Positions 9,402-19,007 of a stretch of DNA of 64,000 bases are shown here, in pieces. The translations under genes were made by a program, and so were the position numbers. Source of the DNA: Staphylococcus felis (GTDB lineage Bacteria; Bacillota; Bacilli; Staphylococcales; Staphylococcaceae). The stretch is from positions 2,294,001 to 2,358,000 of the forward strand of contig NZ_CP027770.1 of assembly GCF_003012915.1 (NCBI RefSeq), read 5' to 3'. The notes beneath the pieces were generated by a model. It ran no database searches. It saw only the letters and a list, made by a program, of their open reading frames with translations, and was not told the DNA's origin. The stretch's first letter is position 1; the number at the start of each line of letters is the position of its first letter.

Positions 9402-9760
9402 CGATCTAACCACCCAACCCGTGTACGAACGACGAATCTCGAACCGTACTCGTTTTTGTCGTCATTGTACTTCGCTAATTCAGTCTGCCAACGTCTGTAT
9501 AAATCGTTTGCATACTGCCTGAAAGCGTCGAATTGTTTCGATTTATCAACCATTTCTTCCCCGTCTTGATATCGGAAGCCTTTTCTCGCTTCGCTTGCGT
9601 CTTTATCCGCTTCTCTATATTCATGATACAAACGAATTAAATACATCTGGTGTTTGTCGTACGATGTGCCGTTTACAATAGAAAAGTCGTTAGCGATGAT
9701 ATACTCGGTCGCTATGCTTTCATCAACTTGTAATTCGTTTGCTACCTCCGTTATATTCAT
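9398..9760 (-). CDS. Putative head-tail connector (adaptor) protein
   Basis: A 120-residue, mostly alpha-helical protein encoded immediately after the capsid gene and its short companion. The helical N-terminus (ITEVANELQVDESIATEYI) and the charged RQYANDLYRRWQTELAKYNDD helix suit an adaptor that docks on the portal. Length and place match connector adaptors of SPP1-like phages (gp15). No diagnostic motif is visible, so assignment is by context. Confidence 0.55.
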   Translation of the reverse strand: MNITEVANELQVDESIATEYIIANDFSIVNGTSYDKHQMYLIRLYHEYREADKDASEARKGFRYQDGEEMVDKSKQFDAFRQYANDLYRRWQTELAKYNDDKNEYGSRFVVRTRVGWLDR

Positions 9761-9781
9761 ACTAACGACTCCCTTTTAGAT

Positions 9782-9988
9782 TTAATTATCGCTCTGCTCT
9801 TTCGTTTTGGTATTTCTTCGTTTAGCTTGTGTCTTTTTAGTCGAATCCTTTGCCGACTTTGCTCCTTCGACTTCCTTAACATAGCCAATCTTAGAAAATC
9901 TTTCGACGTCTTTTTCGTCTAATTCGATAACAGAACCGACAGGATTACTGTCGATTACTGCTAACGTCTTAACCTTTATTTTCGCCAT
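9782..9988 (-). CDS. Small protein downstream of the capsid gene, unknown function
   Basis: A 68-residue protein. Residues 1-40 look like a small SH3-like beta domain (IKVKTLAVIDSNPVGSVIEL, then DVERFSKIGYVKEV). The last 25 residues are Lys/Thr/Ser-rich and probably disordered. It begins 4 nt after the capsid stop, preceded by GGTGAG. Similar short genes often follow the capsid gene in staphylococcal and bacillus phages; the role is unknown. Confidence 0.7.
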   Translation of the reverse strand: MAKIKVKTLAVIDSNPVGSVIELDEKDVERFSKIGYVKEVEGAKSAKDSTKKTQAKRRNTKTKEQSDN

Positions 9989-9991
9989 CTA

Positions 9992-11014
9992 TTACTCACC
10001 GATAACGTCGGCATGTAATAGTAACGATGGTTTTTCTAGCACAACGAATCCAGATTCTGCAACTTCGATAATAGAGCGCTTAGGAGTACGCTCATCGTAT
10101 GCTTCTAACGTTGCTACCGGATTCATAGCATCATCATCTGGGTTCGGTCCAGTTACAAAGTTTCCTACACCGCTAGAAATGAAGACAACACGATTTTCCG
10201 GGAATACTTCGATAGTTTCGTTTTCTCCCGTGTAAATATCGTTTACAGTGATTGATGTTTCATCAACGATTTGAATTGACGGTAATCCAAATGAAGCCAG
10301 CACTTCATTTAACTGCGTTTCAGAAACACGCGATGACCCTACAGGACGGTCTGCTTCTGCGATGATATTCTTATTTTTAGTCAACTTGTTGTATACCGAA
10401 CGAGTTAATAGGATAGCATCCGCTTGCTTACCACCGTTTGAATCACGGTATTTACGATCCCATTCTAATAAGTCTCCGATAACATCTCGATCTAATTCAT
10501 CCCAGTCATTTCCAGTAGTTAACGCAATTTTATGATCATCAGGGATTCCGTAGTCTAACTCAATTTTTACTCCGTTTTTGTCGTAAGAGTTTTTACCGAA
10601 AGCAACAGCTTTTAGCTTTTCGACTTTCTTACGCAATTTTAAATACTGAACTAAATCGTCAGCACGATTTAAAAGTTTATTGATACGGTTTTGCTCGTCA
10701 GCGTTGTTACGTGCGTTTGCAATTTCGTATAGCTCTTCGATTGTAATTATGTCTTTCAAACCAAAGTGAGCCATTTCAACCATTTTTTGTGCCGATTGAT
10801 GACGGTCCACGACTGGTTTTTCTGCGCCTAATCCAATCATCGCTGCGATATGTTGCTTACGTTGTATAATGTCGTACGCGAATCGAATATCGTATGTTAC
10901 TTCGTTTCCTACATAGGTATGGATAAAGTCTTGTGTCTCGTCTTTTAACGACTCTTCCAGCAACCCTTTTAAGACAGGCTTTTGGAACTCTTTATAATTT
11001 AAGATACTTGCCAT
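9992..11014 (-). CDS. Major capsid protein, lambda gpE-like family
   Basis: A 340-residue protein with features of the phage E-type capsid family: an N-terminal arm, QRKQHIAAMIGLGAEKPVVDRH, a helix-rich spine segment (ARNNADEQNRINKLLNRADDLVQYLKLRKKVEKL), a GG(K)QADAILLTRSVYNKL strand-helix unit and a C-terminal block with EAYDERTPKRSIIEVAESGFVV. It follows scaffold and decoration genes, the usual order. No maturation protease gene is seen between portal and capsid, so assembly appears scaffold-driven. Confidence 0.9.
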   Translation of the reverse strand: MASILNYKEFQKPVLKGLLEESLKDETQDFIHTYVGNEVTYDIRFAYDIIQRKQHIAAMIGLGAEKPVVDRHQSAQKMVEMAHFGLKDIITIEELYEIANARNNADEQNRINKLLNRADDLVQYLKLRKKVEKLKAVAFGKNSYDKNGVKIELDYGIPDDHKIALTTGNDWDELDRDVIGDLLEWDRKYRDSNGGKQADAILLTRSVYNKLTKNKNIIAEADRPVGSSRVSETQLNEVLASFGLPSIQIVDETSITVNDIYTGENETIEVFPENRVVFISSGVGNFVTGPNPDDDAMNPVATLEAYDERTPKRSIIEVAESGFVVLEKPSLLLHADVIGE

Positions 11015-11063
11015 TATTTACTCCACCTTTTAATTCTTTTTTATTTCGTTTCCAAGGGTATTA

Positions 11064-11459
11064 TTACTTGTTAGCAGTGTGATTAACATAATGAATGTTT
11101 TGATTCGCTAACTTAAATGCGTCTGGCACTTTTACAGGTAATTTAGCTTCGTATACAGAACCTTCGATAATGACTGCGCCGAACACTGCGTCTGTTTCGC
11201 CATCGTGGTCATAATCTTCGTTTAAGATGTAGAAGTTATCGTAATCCGTTGGTAATCCACCCTCTAATCCTTCATTAAAAGGTTCGTATTTACCAGTAGT
11301 CTTATTGCGCGCAATCAATGTCCCAACTTCAATAACACCTTTCGGAAATTTTGTGCCGTCAATGGTTGCGCCTCCGTGTACGTATTGAACGTGCTCTGAC
11401 GCTAAAATGTTCTTACCGCCTCTAAATTGAGTTTGGCTTTGTTTTAAAGTGTATGCCAT
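11064..11459 (-). CDS. Head decoration protein (putative)
   Basis: A 131-residue protein between scaffold and capsid genes, the place of gpD-like decoration proteins that clamp the expanded capsid. The sequence is rich in short strands and turns (VIEVGTLIARNKTTGKYEPF, TDAVFGAVIIEGSVYEAKLP), fitting the lambda D-type fold. The ATG follows AAAGGAG. Family assignment is by context and strand pattern. Confidence 0.7.
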   Translation of the reverse strand: MAYTLKQSQTQFRGGKNILASEHVQYVHGGATIDGTKFPKGVIEVGTLIARNKTTGKYEPFNEGLEGGLPTDYDNFYILNEDYDHDGETDAVFGAVIIEGSVYEAKLPVKVPDAFKLANQNIHYVNHTANK

Positions 11460-11472
11460 TTAGAAAACTCCT

Positions 11473-12084
11473 TTATTGTTTTTTGATAGACTTGAACAAC
11501 TGTCGTCCATAGTCTTCGTCGCTTACTTCCGTCTCTGTTTTACTTTCGCCGAATCCAGCTGATGGGTCTTTCTGTTGGCTTGATTTTACTAAAGCGAAAT
11601 CTTCGTAAACTGATTCGATGGAACTATCGATTTCTTCATCGGATTCTCCTACGACGTATTTTGAGTAGCGTTTAACCTCTTCTGTTGTCAATCCTTTTTC
11701 AGATAATTTAGACTCGATTATCTCTTTACGTTCACGCTCTTTTTCTTTCGACTCGTATTCGGCAATCTTGGCGTTAGCTTTATCAAGCAATTGGCGATAG
11801 TCCTCTTTTTCTTCGAGTTCCTTACGCTCTAACTCTTCACGTTCTTTTTCAGCTTTACGCTCCTGCTTCTCTCGCTCTTCCTTACGAATCTTAGCAGCCA
11901 AAGCATCCATATCTTCTTGCGTGAATGTTTTCTCGGTTACTGTTCTTACCTCTTCGGATTGAACGTCTTTTTCATTGTCGTCAGTCGATGTTTGTTCTGG
12001 ATTACCATCTTCGCCTTTGCCTCCATCCGCAAAGAACTGTAAATTAAACCCGTTTATAAATAGTTTTTTATTCGTTTTTACCAT
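11473..12084 (-). CDS. Capsid scaffolding protein
   Basis: A 203-residue, highly charged protein. It opens with a conserved phage leader (NGFNLQFFADGG), then an acidic linker, a long Glu/Lys/Arg helix (residues about 55-125, strongly coiled coil) and a C-terminal LVKSSQQKDPSAGFG segment. This is the layout of DUF4355-type scaffolds, which line the procapsid and leave before packaging. A perfect 6-bp hairpin (TAGTCT/AGACTA, 12114-12129) lies in the leader between portal and scaffold and could tune expression. Confidence 0.85.
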   Translation of the reverse strand: MVKTNKKLFINGFNLQFFADGGKGEDGNPEQTSTDDNEKDVQSEEVRTVTEKTFTQEDMDALAAKIRKEEREKQERKAEKEREELERKELEEKEDYRQLLDKANAKIAEYESKEKERERKEIIESKLSEKGLTTEEVKRYSKYVVGESDEEIDSSIESVYEDFALVKSSQQKDPSAGFGESKTETEVSDEDYGRQLFKSIKKQ

Positions 12085-12173
12085 CGTTAAATCTCCTTTA
12101 CTGTGTTTTTACCTAGTCTCATCAGACTATAAAAGCCGTTTAGTTTAGCGACTTAACGTTCGGTCAGTAATAG

Positions 12174-13766
12174 TTATGCGTTATTTTCTATATCGTCACT
12201 CTCGATGTCTAGCTCTTTTTCGACTGCTCCTAACAATTCTTCTTCCTTGTTATTAGAGAGCATCTGTCTTTCATTATATGGATCGTTCATATTAATACGT
12301 TCCATATTTTCTTCGTATATCTCTTGCTCTTTATCTTCGGGATTCTTAACTCCTAAACGCTTCATACCATTTTTATGAGATTCCAATCCTGCGTCAATCT
12401 CTTTAGTTACTAAGTCAACTAAGTTTTCTCTGTCGTCTGGTAACGGAAGGATAAACTTCATTTGAGCGTTTAGATTATCCTTGTCGATCTTACTAACTAT
12501 CGACTTATCGTATGCGAAATTATTGCTGATCGTTCTAGCTTGTAAGTAACCTATTGTTTTCGAAAACAATTCGATGAAATGAATATTCCACAACAGCCAA
12601 TGTTCTTGCGTTTCTTGTATAATGTCTTGATATAATACTTGTAACGCTCTATCATTCATACCACCGAAATTTAGTTCTTGTGGCACAATCATCGGCAACC
12701 CACTCAATTCATGTAACGCCGACTTAACACGATTGTATTGATCCTTATACGCTTCTTTCCAACGAAATCCATTCTCTACTGTTTCGACGTCTGCCGCATG
12801 AGAAGAGTTGTGACTTGCGTTAATCTTTAATAACGCTCCCGGTGCGATTTTTAAATCTTCCGATTCGGGAATCTCGGCGTTTTTTACAACTGTCATTCCA
12901 AACATTTCGAATTTAAGTGAATCGTTGGCGTCCTCCATCATGTTGTTTAATATTCGTGTTAATATCTTCATGTCTTCTAAATCGTCAAAATGAGTCGTTT
13001 CAGTTTTTAACGCATCTACATTGAAGATAACAATCGGAACAAAATCGAACCCAAGATATGTCTTTTTCGTCAATACGGTTTTAATTTCTAGCTTTTCATC
13101 GTACACGATTTCACTAAACCAACAATCGCTATAATCCTCTTCCAATCTAAACGACTGCCTCACGTACTCCGTCTTTTCTGGATCGTCCGAATCTTCTCTC
13201 GGAATGATAATATCGCAACCAATTAATTCGTCGAAGCCATCTCGTGAGTATATTGGGAATACCTCTGTTGCTTTATGCCATATCCAATGAACTCGCCCAG
13301 TACGCTTATTAAACGCTAGCTTAACTGCTATGCTTCCTGCAATCAGTCTATCACGAGCAATTTGCATTTTCTTAGCGTTCATGTCATTATCGTTCCACAA
13401 CTGATGTAGAAGTCGTTCAGTATCTTGTGCTAGTTTTACATCTTTATCGTTGTCAGATGCAGGTTCAACATCTATTCCATGATCGCCAGCCATCTGCCAA
13501 CGTGATTTACGCTTGATGAACGCTTTAAAGTAGTTCGTCCAGTATTTAGTTGGATCATAATCTAAGTCGCTAGGTTTCTTTTTATCGGTGGAGTAAATAT
13601 AATTACCATCGTCGTCCAACTCTTGTTTACCGTTATAGTAATCGTAATTACCTCTTATCTTCTTTATACGTTCAATTTCCCGTTTTCCGGTCGAACCGCT
13701 TGGAGAATCTTCAAGTATCTTATCGATAACTTGCGGAGTCATAATATCGTAATTATTCATAGCCAA
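12174..13766 (-). CDS. Portal protein, SPP1 gp6-like
   Basis: A 530-residue protein downstream of the large terminase. It has the SPP1-type portal plan: an N-terminal clip/wing with RNYDYYNGKQ and NYFKAFIKRKSRWQMAG, a core with RDRLIAGSIAVKLAF and HWIWHKATEVFPIYSRDG, and the C-terminal LVTKEIDAGLESHKNGMKRLGVKNPEDKE stretch. It forms the dodecameric DNA channel at one vertex. A TTG at 13766 is 9 nt from GGAGG; the nearby ATG at 13760 is 15 nt away, so the TTG start is preferred. Confidence 0.9.
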   Translation of the reverse strand: MAMNNYDIMTPQVIDKILEDSPSGSTGKREIERIKKIRGNYDYYNGKQELDDDGNYIYSTDKKKPSDLDYDPTKYWTNYFKAFIKRKSRWQMAGDHGIDVEPASDNDKDVKLAQDTERLLHQLWNDNDMNAKKMQIARDRLIAGSIAVKLAFNKRTGRVHWIWHKATEVFPIYSRDGFDELIGCDIIIPREDSDDPEKTEYVRQSFRLEEDYSDCWFSEIVYDEKLEIKTVLTKKTYLGFDFVPIVIFNVDALKTETTHFDDLEDMKILTRILNNMMEDANDSLKFEMFGMTVVKNAEIPESEDLKIAPGALLKINASHNSSHAADVETVENGFRWKEAYKDQYNRVKSALHELSGLPMIVPQELNFGGMNDRALQVLYQDIIQETQEHWLLWNIHFIELFSKTIGYLQARTISNNFAYDKSIVSKIDKDNLNAQMKFILPLPDDRENLVDLVTKEIDAGLESHKNGMKRLGVKNPEDKEQEIYEENMERINMNDPYNERQMLSNNKEEELLGAVEKELDIESDDIENNA

Positions 13767-13781
13767 TCGTTTTCCCCTCCT

Positions 13782-15581
13782 TTATCTAGCACGTTGTAAC
13801 ATACGTCCATACTTAGCGTATTTAAGTGTTCTCGTTTCGTCTAAGCCACTTCCATAATAATAGTTTCCGATAACAGAAACTTCTCCAGACAAACGCTTTG
13901 TAGCGATGTTATAGGCCATTTCACAAGCGTCTATCATATCGTCGTTAGGACTCATCGGGTACATTTCATATTGATCGATTAAGTCCGTTTGATCCTTCTT
14001 AAACCTTACTCTTCCGTTATTAACGTCAGGAGACATTGCCTCAATACGTAACGATTTTCTTGTTCTCTGCTTAACCGATACAAGTCTCAAATGTGCCGGA
14101 TAACCAATGTCGATTAATTTATCGGACAACGTATCTGCAAAAAACTCTTGCGCCATTTGTGTCTCAACTGCAATGTTTTCGTATTGGTAATATTTCACTC
14201 GCTCGACTATAGCTTTGATAAAGTCTTTCGGATGTACCCTCTCGTTGTATACATCAACGACGTAACAAACGTCGCTTTCAGTATTTCTCGCCAGTGTGAT
14301 TATCGAACTAAAATCGCCTTTTTCTTTTCCCATCGCAAAATCAATGCCGCAATAATATTCAAGATTCTTACCGTTAAGTTCGGATTCGTCATAGTAAGCG
14401 AATTGATCAACTTTGAATATTTGACGTTCCTCGTCTGTAGGCTCATTTTGATACTCTTGGTTGAACGATTTAGCACCCATGTTCGTCATTTGAATAACGA
14501 ACCAATAGTAGTCGTAATATTCCGCCCACAATAACTTGACGCCTTTATCCATTTCAGCTTTGTTATCTTCGTAGAATGCTTCTGCTTTCTGCGTTGCGTC
14601 TGGCTCATCAGCTAAGTATATCTCACGCCATTTTGACCATAACTCCGTATTATCTGGAAAAGACTCAACCGCTCTATATCTCCGACTTTCAAATCGTTTA
14701 TCTTTGCGGAGTGTTTTATCAAGCAAACTATCGTAACAAAGAACCGTTCCTAAGTATATGGCAGACCCATTCTTAGCTAAAGCCGGCAATGCAGCTTCGT
14801 TAAACCATGATTGAGTCTTACGCATTTGTTCTGGCGTTGATACGTTCTCCGCACCCTCTAAGTCGTCAAATACCATAAGTTCCGGACGACTTTTTCCGTA
14901 CCTCATACCACGCATTTGTCCTCCAGCGCCTCGTGCCATTATTTTCACACCATTAAGCGTTACATACTCTTGCTTGTTATCAAGTTCGTTTTTCGAGGGA
15001 CTTTCATGTAACAATCGTCCGAAATCATTTATCAGCTTCTCGTTGAATTTAAATTGGCGATTACCCCACGTAATAAAAGTTCCTGCCATGTCAGCCGTTT
15101 CTGAAACGATAACCATGAATTGTCGATGCTTATACACAGCTTGATGTACCGGGAAAATATTCGAACCATAAGCTGTTTTTGCATGTCGTCGAGGGCATGC
15201 CCAAGCGATGTTATCCTTTTTCTCTCCGCTTGCTACTTTCGATAACATTCCCGTCAATTCCTTATGGAACTGTGACATGTTATCGTAATTACTGCCGTTA
15301 GGGATTAAATTTTCATCATTTTCAGGGTTACCGTCGTCCGAAAAGTATTCTACCGAAAACCTTGCGACATCATATTCACAATCATTTATTCGGTGCAGCT
15401 GCTTTAATTGCTCGTCAACGATAAAGAAGCGCTCAACTTGACGCGTAGTAGCCGTTCCCTTCTCGACTAATTGCATAAGTAGTGTTAGTTCTTCCGTAAG
15501 CACCTCAACAAGTTTCAACCGCTCTTCCCGAGTCTTTAGGAATCCTTGATCGTTTAGCGCTACGTTTTGAACATTACTCAT
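13782..15581 (-). CDS. terL: Terminase large subunit (ATPase and nuclease)
   Basis: A 599-residue packaging motor. Walker A-like PRRHAKTA lies near residues 130-137 and Walker B LMVFDDLEG near 235-243. The RNase H-like nuclease domain starts with YCGIDFAMG (about residue 420) and ends with the acidic DDMIDACEMA. It cuts concatemers and drives DNA into the procapsid with TerS. The start is the ATG at 15581, 8 nt after GAGGAG and overlapping the end of terS; an in-frame TTG five codons upstream is less well placed. Confidence 0.92.
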   Translation of the reverse strand: MSNVQNVALNDQGFLKTREERLKLVEVLTEELTLLMQLVEKGTATTRQVERFFIVDEQLKQLHRINDCEYDVARFSVEYFSDDGNPENDENLIPNGSNYDNMSQFHKELTGMLSKVASGEKKDNIAWACPRRHAKTAYGSNIFPVHQAVYKHRQFMVIVSETADMAGTFITWGNRQFKFNEKLINDFGRLLHESPSKNELDNKQEYVTLNGVKIMARGAGGQMRGMRYGKSRPELMVFDDLEGAENVSTPEQMRKTQSWFNEAALPALAKNGSAIYLGTVLCYDSLLDKTLRKDKRFESRRYRAVESFPDNTELWSKWREIYLADEPDATQKAEAFYEDNKAEMDKGVKLLWAEYYDYYWFVIQMTNMGAKSFNQEYQNEPTDEERQIFKVDQFAYYDESELNGKNLEYYCGIDFAMGKEKGDFSSIITLARNTESDVCYVVDVYNERVHPKDFIKAIVERVKYYQYENIAVETQMAQEFFADTLSDKLIDIGYPAHLRLVSVKQRTRKSLRIEAMSPDVNNGRVRFKKDQTDLIDQYEMYPMSPNDDMIDACEMAYNIATKRLSGEVSVIGNYYYGSGLDETRTLKYAKYGRMLQRAR

Positions 15582-16056
15582 GTTTATGCTCCTCAACGTT
15601 TACTAATCGTCTTTCGCTAGGTATATAAGGAACTTCTTCGACTTGTTTAAGCTGTCTGACACGTTCTTGGGCATCACTAAGGTTAAAAGTTACATTGACG
15701 GAATCTTTGCTTGCAGAGCCTTGATCGCCAAGCACTCCTGATACCTTGGCATATAGGTCAAGCATCTTCGTGGATGGGTTTCGTTTGACTAGGTTAGCAA
15801 TTAACGACGCAGCAAACTTCGGCATGTGTTTATTTAAGTGACGTATAGACAACGTGGCTACGTAGTCGAGGTATCTGTCGTCTTGATTCCACCGATAATA
15901 TGTTGTTCTATTAACGCCTATCTCGTCCGCTATTTCTTGTGTTTTTAATCTCGGCACTTCTTCCGGGTCGAGCTGGCTTTCGATTAAGTTTTCTACGTAC
16001 AGCTCGGCTGCTTTCTTCTGTTGTTCAGACAAGTCATCGAAATTGTCTTTTGCCAC
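15574..16056 (-). CDS. terS: Terminase small subunit
   Basis: A 160-residue protein with an N-terminal helix-turn-helix (RLKTQEIADEIGVNRTTYYRWNQD, residues 37-60), typical of terminase small subunits that recognise the packaging site. A helical oligomerisation region follows and the tail is charged. A GTG start at 16056 follows AAAGGAGG. Its last codons overlap terL. The packaging site is not identifiable by eye but may lie within or just upstream of this gene. Confidence 0.85.
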   Translation of the reverse strand: MAKDNFDDLSEQQKKAAELYVENLIESQLDPEEVPRLKTQEIADEIGVNRTTYYRWNQDDRYLDYVATLSIRHLNKHMPKFAASLIANLVKRNPSTKMLDLYAKVSGVLGDQGSASKDSVNVTFNLSDAQERVRQLKQVEEVPYIPSERRLVNVEEHKHE

Positions 16057-16099
16057 GCCGTCTGCCTCCTTTCGTTTTTGAATTACTTAGTTATGTATA

Positions 16100-16171
16100 T
16101 CATCCGAAACATGGACCGCCTTGCTTATAGTGTCGACAGTTGTCTCGGACGAATTCGGCACAACCGAACAT
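16100..16171 (-). CDS. Tiny Cys-rich ORF upstream of terS (uncertain)
   Basis: A 23-codon frame read as MFGCAEFVRDNCRHYKQGGP followed by CFG. Three Cys and one His in an FVRDNCRHYK context look like a minimal metal-binding peptide. An ACGGAGGGG sequence lies upstream but about 14 nt from the ATG, farther than ideal. It is read in the same direction as terS. Could be a real mini-protein or chance. Confidence 0.3.
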   Translation of the reverse strand: MFGCAEFVRDNCRHYKQGGPCFG

Positions 16172-17256
16172 ACTTCGATGCTTAACCCCTCCGTATGTTT
16201 GTGTTTTACCGATATGTATTTTAGTACTATTCCGAATATGTTATTTTTAAAATGTATATTTGGACAATACTTACTTCGTTATATAAAATATTACCGATAA
16301 GTAAGTAGGTACATGAGTGAACTTTAGTTCACGAATGTTTGTCGATAGACAAGTATATATCCGTCTATATATCGATAGACATATCTATCCTTAAACCTAA
16401 AATCTTTAATTTCGAGCAAGTCGAAATTGCGAGTAATTCTTAAACCGTTTAATTACTTTATCGAAGGAATATCTTTAACGTGTTAGATATGAACGAAATT
16501 AGCTTTAAAGCCAATTACGAATATATAACGTAAAGCCTCTAAAAAAGAGGTTTACTTTTCCGTATAAATGCACAAACTTTTTTCGGTAAAATTTTACACC
16601 ACAGTCAAACTTCAACTCTCCCAACCAGTTTAGGACTTTTTAAAATAAAATTTAGGTTAACCTAAACTGTGCATAACTTTTTACACACCTTCAAAACAAC
16701 TTTACAAATAACTCCAATGATTACATATTATCACTTTTATAGTAGCAGATTTAGGGTGCTCGAACTTCTAAAATTCAAATAAAACATCACAAAAAGTCGA
16801 GGAACTTTATTAAATATGTCTAAAATATGACGATTGTTTACGAATTTTCCTTTTTAAGATTAAGTTTTCATTACATTTTTATTAAAATTTATTCACAATT
16901 ATTTGTGCAACATTTTGCCAACCATTCGGCATTAGATTTCCGTTCCGAACATACCTATGTATATTCGGAGAAAATCAATGCCAACGTTATCGGAACAACA
17001 TTTGACGCAATCTTTATTGACCCATAAGCGCTTATAAAAAACGGACATTACTCTCCGTAACAAAACCTACCGAAATCTATTTTCGTTGCATAATAAGTCG
17101 AATTTTCATGTTTAAATACGTTAATTTACACAGAAATATGACCCCGAGTTATAGAAATTTACCGAAAATTTTTACCGTTAGGGAAGTTAAAGAGCTTTTT
17201 TCATCTTTTAATTTACGTTGGATTAAGCTAATCTTATTGATAAGGAGGGAGCAAAA
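16172..17256. other. Intergenic region between terS and the plus-strand membrane genes
   Basis: About 1.1 kb without a convincing gene. It is AT-rich and holds several dyads: TGTCGATAGACA near 16338, with GATAGAC recurring at 16375; the palindrome ATAAGCGCTTAT at 17024-17035; ACGGA/TCCGT around 17041-17058; and a terminator-like hairpin at 16531-16557. The leftward late promoter driving terS probably lies here; TTGTCC followed 17 nt later by a weak ATAACA near 16245 is one candidate. I see no certain promoter. Confidence 0.6.
16531..16557 (+). terminator. Hairpin with short U tract
   Basis: GTAAAGCCTCT and AGAGGTTTAC pair around an A-rich loop (10 bp with one bulged G), then TTTTCC on the plus strand. 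It could end transcripts arriving from the left, or serve as a structure in the late leader when read on the minus strand. Confidence 0.4.
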
Positions 17257-17301
17257 GTGATAATTAGTGAATTTTTAAATATAGGGATGTGTTTAAGATA
17301 A
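17257..17301 (+). CDS. 14-codon leader peptide overlapping the next gene start
   Basis: A GTG at 17257 preceded by a strong AAGGAGGGAG opens a 14-codon frame (MIISEFLNIGMCLR) that stops at 17301. The GTG of the next gene (17289) lies inside it in another frame and has only a weak site of its own (TAGGG). The arrangement predicts that translation of the leader delivers ribosomes to the downstream membrane gene. Confidence 0.5.
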   Translation: MIISEFLNIGMCLR

Positions 17302-17921
17302 GAATACGAGATAAAATTGACGATTTCATGCGTGAAAAAATACATTTAGCCATCTTTACCATGTTTTTCGGAGTAGTTTTCTTTATCGCCTATCATATTT
17401 TATATGGCAATATATCAATAGATGATTTAATCGCTTATTTACTGTCGCTAGTAAGCCTTATTTTTATACTTTATGTTCAATTTTTGCACTCTAACGATAA
17501 AGTGGTCGCTAGACAGCGTGAAATCCTCCGATTAGAGCGTAAATTCGAGCTCGAAAAACATAAAGAAGAGCGGATTCTACTTATTTTTGACGTATATACA
17601 GCTGTATTACGTTCAAATTTCGAAGAATTTGACGGTAAAAAGAGCGGAATTCCTCGTCTTTACGATGATATTTCCGATTATATTAGTGTGATACAGGATA
17701 ATTTTACTGATGCAGTTATCGAATCTGACTCTACAAAAGTTTTTTCTATCGTTCAAAGACTTAATTTAGCTTTTTTATGCCGTAGTATAGCCGTTACAGC
17801 GCTTAAAAACTCCGATAACAATGAACTTTACTTCGAAAAAATACGTGAAGTTAAGACGATTCTACAAGAATTAGCAACACCGTTGAAGGAAAAGCGTGAG
17901 AGCAGGGAAAAAGATGATTAA
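17289..17921 (+). CDS. Two-helix membrane protein with cytoplasmic helical domain, unknown function
   Basis: A 210-residue protein. Two transmembrane helices lie at about 19-42 and 47-67, followed by a basic/acidic coiled coil (QREILRLERKFELEKHKEER) and a helical cytosolic domain. It is encoded against the direction of the surrounding phage genes and overlaps the next gene by 8 nt, so the two form a unit. Plus-strand genes in such a place are often expressed from the prophage and alter the lysogen (exclusion or abortive infection), but no family is recognised. Start GTG 17289 depends on the leader peptide. Confidence 0.75.
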   Translation: MFKIRIRDKIDDFMREKIHLAIFTMFFGVVFFIAYHILYGNISIDDLIAYLLSLVSLIFILYVQFLHSNDKVVARQREILRLERKFELEKHKEERILLIFDVYTAVLRSNFEEFDGKKSGIPRLYDDISDYISVIQDNFTDAVIESDSTKVFSIVQRLNLAFLCRSIAVTALKNSDNNELYFEKIREVKTILQELATPLKEKRESREKDD

Positions 17922-18546
17922 AAAGCGCATAATATTCGCATTTGTAACCACGTTTCTTCTCATAGTAGTTCTTTCGGCATATTTTAGCTCTTTCTTAGTC
18001 GGTATTGTCGCTACATGGCTAACTGCTTTCGGAACTATTGGCGCAGTTATTCTAGCACTATGGCAGTCGCAGAAAGCAGAACGACGTGCTATCGAAGAGA
18101 AAGATCGTTTAGATAGGGACACAATTATGTTAATAGATACTATTTTAGCGTCTAAAGCAGATTATTTAATTGGAATAAAGCTACAAAGAGATAATATGCC
18201 TAATAGTACAGAACCATACAATAAGGCTTTATTCATAATTGAATGTGAGAAAAATCAATTTGTTAAGCGTTTAGAAGACTATAGCGATGAGTTAGTGTCA
18301 CTATCGCGTACTTTCGGAAACAATTTAAATTCAAATAGCATTGCTAAAACCGCTACTATTCTCACGATGATCCAAAACGCTAAGCTATCGTTTTATAATG
18401 CCTTAGAGGCTATTGGCGATTTTAGATGCCAAGAAATAACAGACACTGAATTAATTAAGGAGCTTGATTATGATATTCAAATAATATCAAAGTCTTTAGA
18501 GCTCATAGACGAAGGACTACACAGAACTTCGCCCAAATCTCGATAA
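17914..18546 (+). CDS. Second two-helix membrane protein of the plus-strand pair, unknown function
   Basis: A 210-residue protein starting at ATG 17914, in a 4-nt-frame overlap with the upstream gene. Transmembrane helices lie at about 6-28 and 30-51 (VGIVATWLTAFGTIGAVILALWQ, the second ending in WQSQKAERRAIEEKDRLDRD, a membrane-proximal coiled coil). The remaining 140 residues are helical and cytosolic. It resembles its neighbour in layout rather than sequence. The pair may form a membrane complex; function unknown. No clear terminator follows. Confidence 0.75.
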   Translation: MIKKRIIFAFVTTFLLIVVLSAYFSSFLVGIVATWLTAFGTIGAVILALWQSQKAERRAIEEKDRLDRDTIMLIDTILASKADYLIGIKLQRDNMPNSTEPYNKALFIIECEKNQFVKRLEDYSDELVSLSRTFGNNLNSNSIAKTATILTMIQNAKLSFYNALEAIGDFRCQEITDTELIKELDYDIQIISKSLELIDEGLHRTSPKSR

Positions 18547-18990
18547 AACCATTTGATTTTCGTTATATTTTCGTTTATAATAACGTTAATGAAGACGATA
18601 ATCTAACTACGACTGTTGTTTTTCGCATAAATTACAGCGAAATAAACTCGGTATAGGGTTAATTATATCGTAATCATACTATTTCGCCTGTATTTTTAAC
18701 GATAATTGTATGTCGAGTGGATAGTTATCGGATAATTTACAACGAAATAAGTATGTGTCGATAGTATTTTACGCATATTAACTAACGTTTGACACGCATA
18801 GTCTCTGTCGATTATTGATTTTCGATATAATTTAACGAGATAGTATGTATTGATGAGGTTTTATCGTTTATTTATTCGGTATTTTATTGCATGCGGTAGT
18901 GGTTTGGCGTAGATTAGTGCGATATTTTTCCTTCGGTTTTGAAAATTGGCGGAAAATTTTACGGGTCAGGCGGCATGGTAGCGAAGACAT

Positions 18991-19007
18991 CCCCCGCCCC
19001 CGTCCCG
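18991..19007 (-). other. G-rich tract, quadruplex-capable
   Basis: The minus strand reads GCGGGACGGGGGCGGGGGAT, with three to four G-runs of 3-5, in otherwise AT-rich DNA. Related G-rich blocks recur at 24.5-24.8 kb. Confidence 0.5.
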
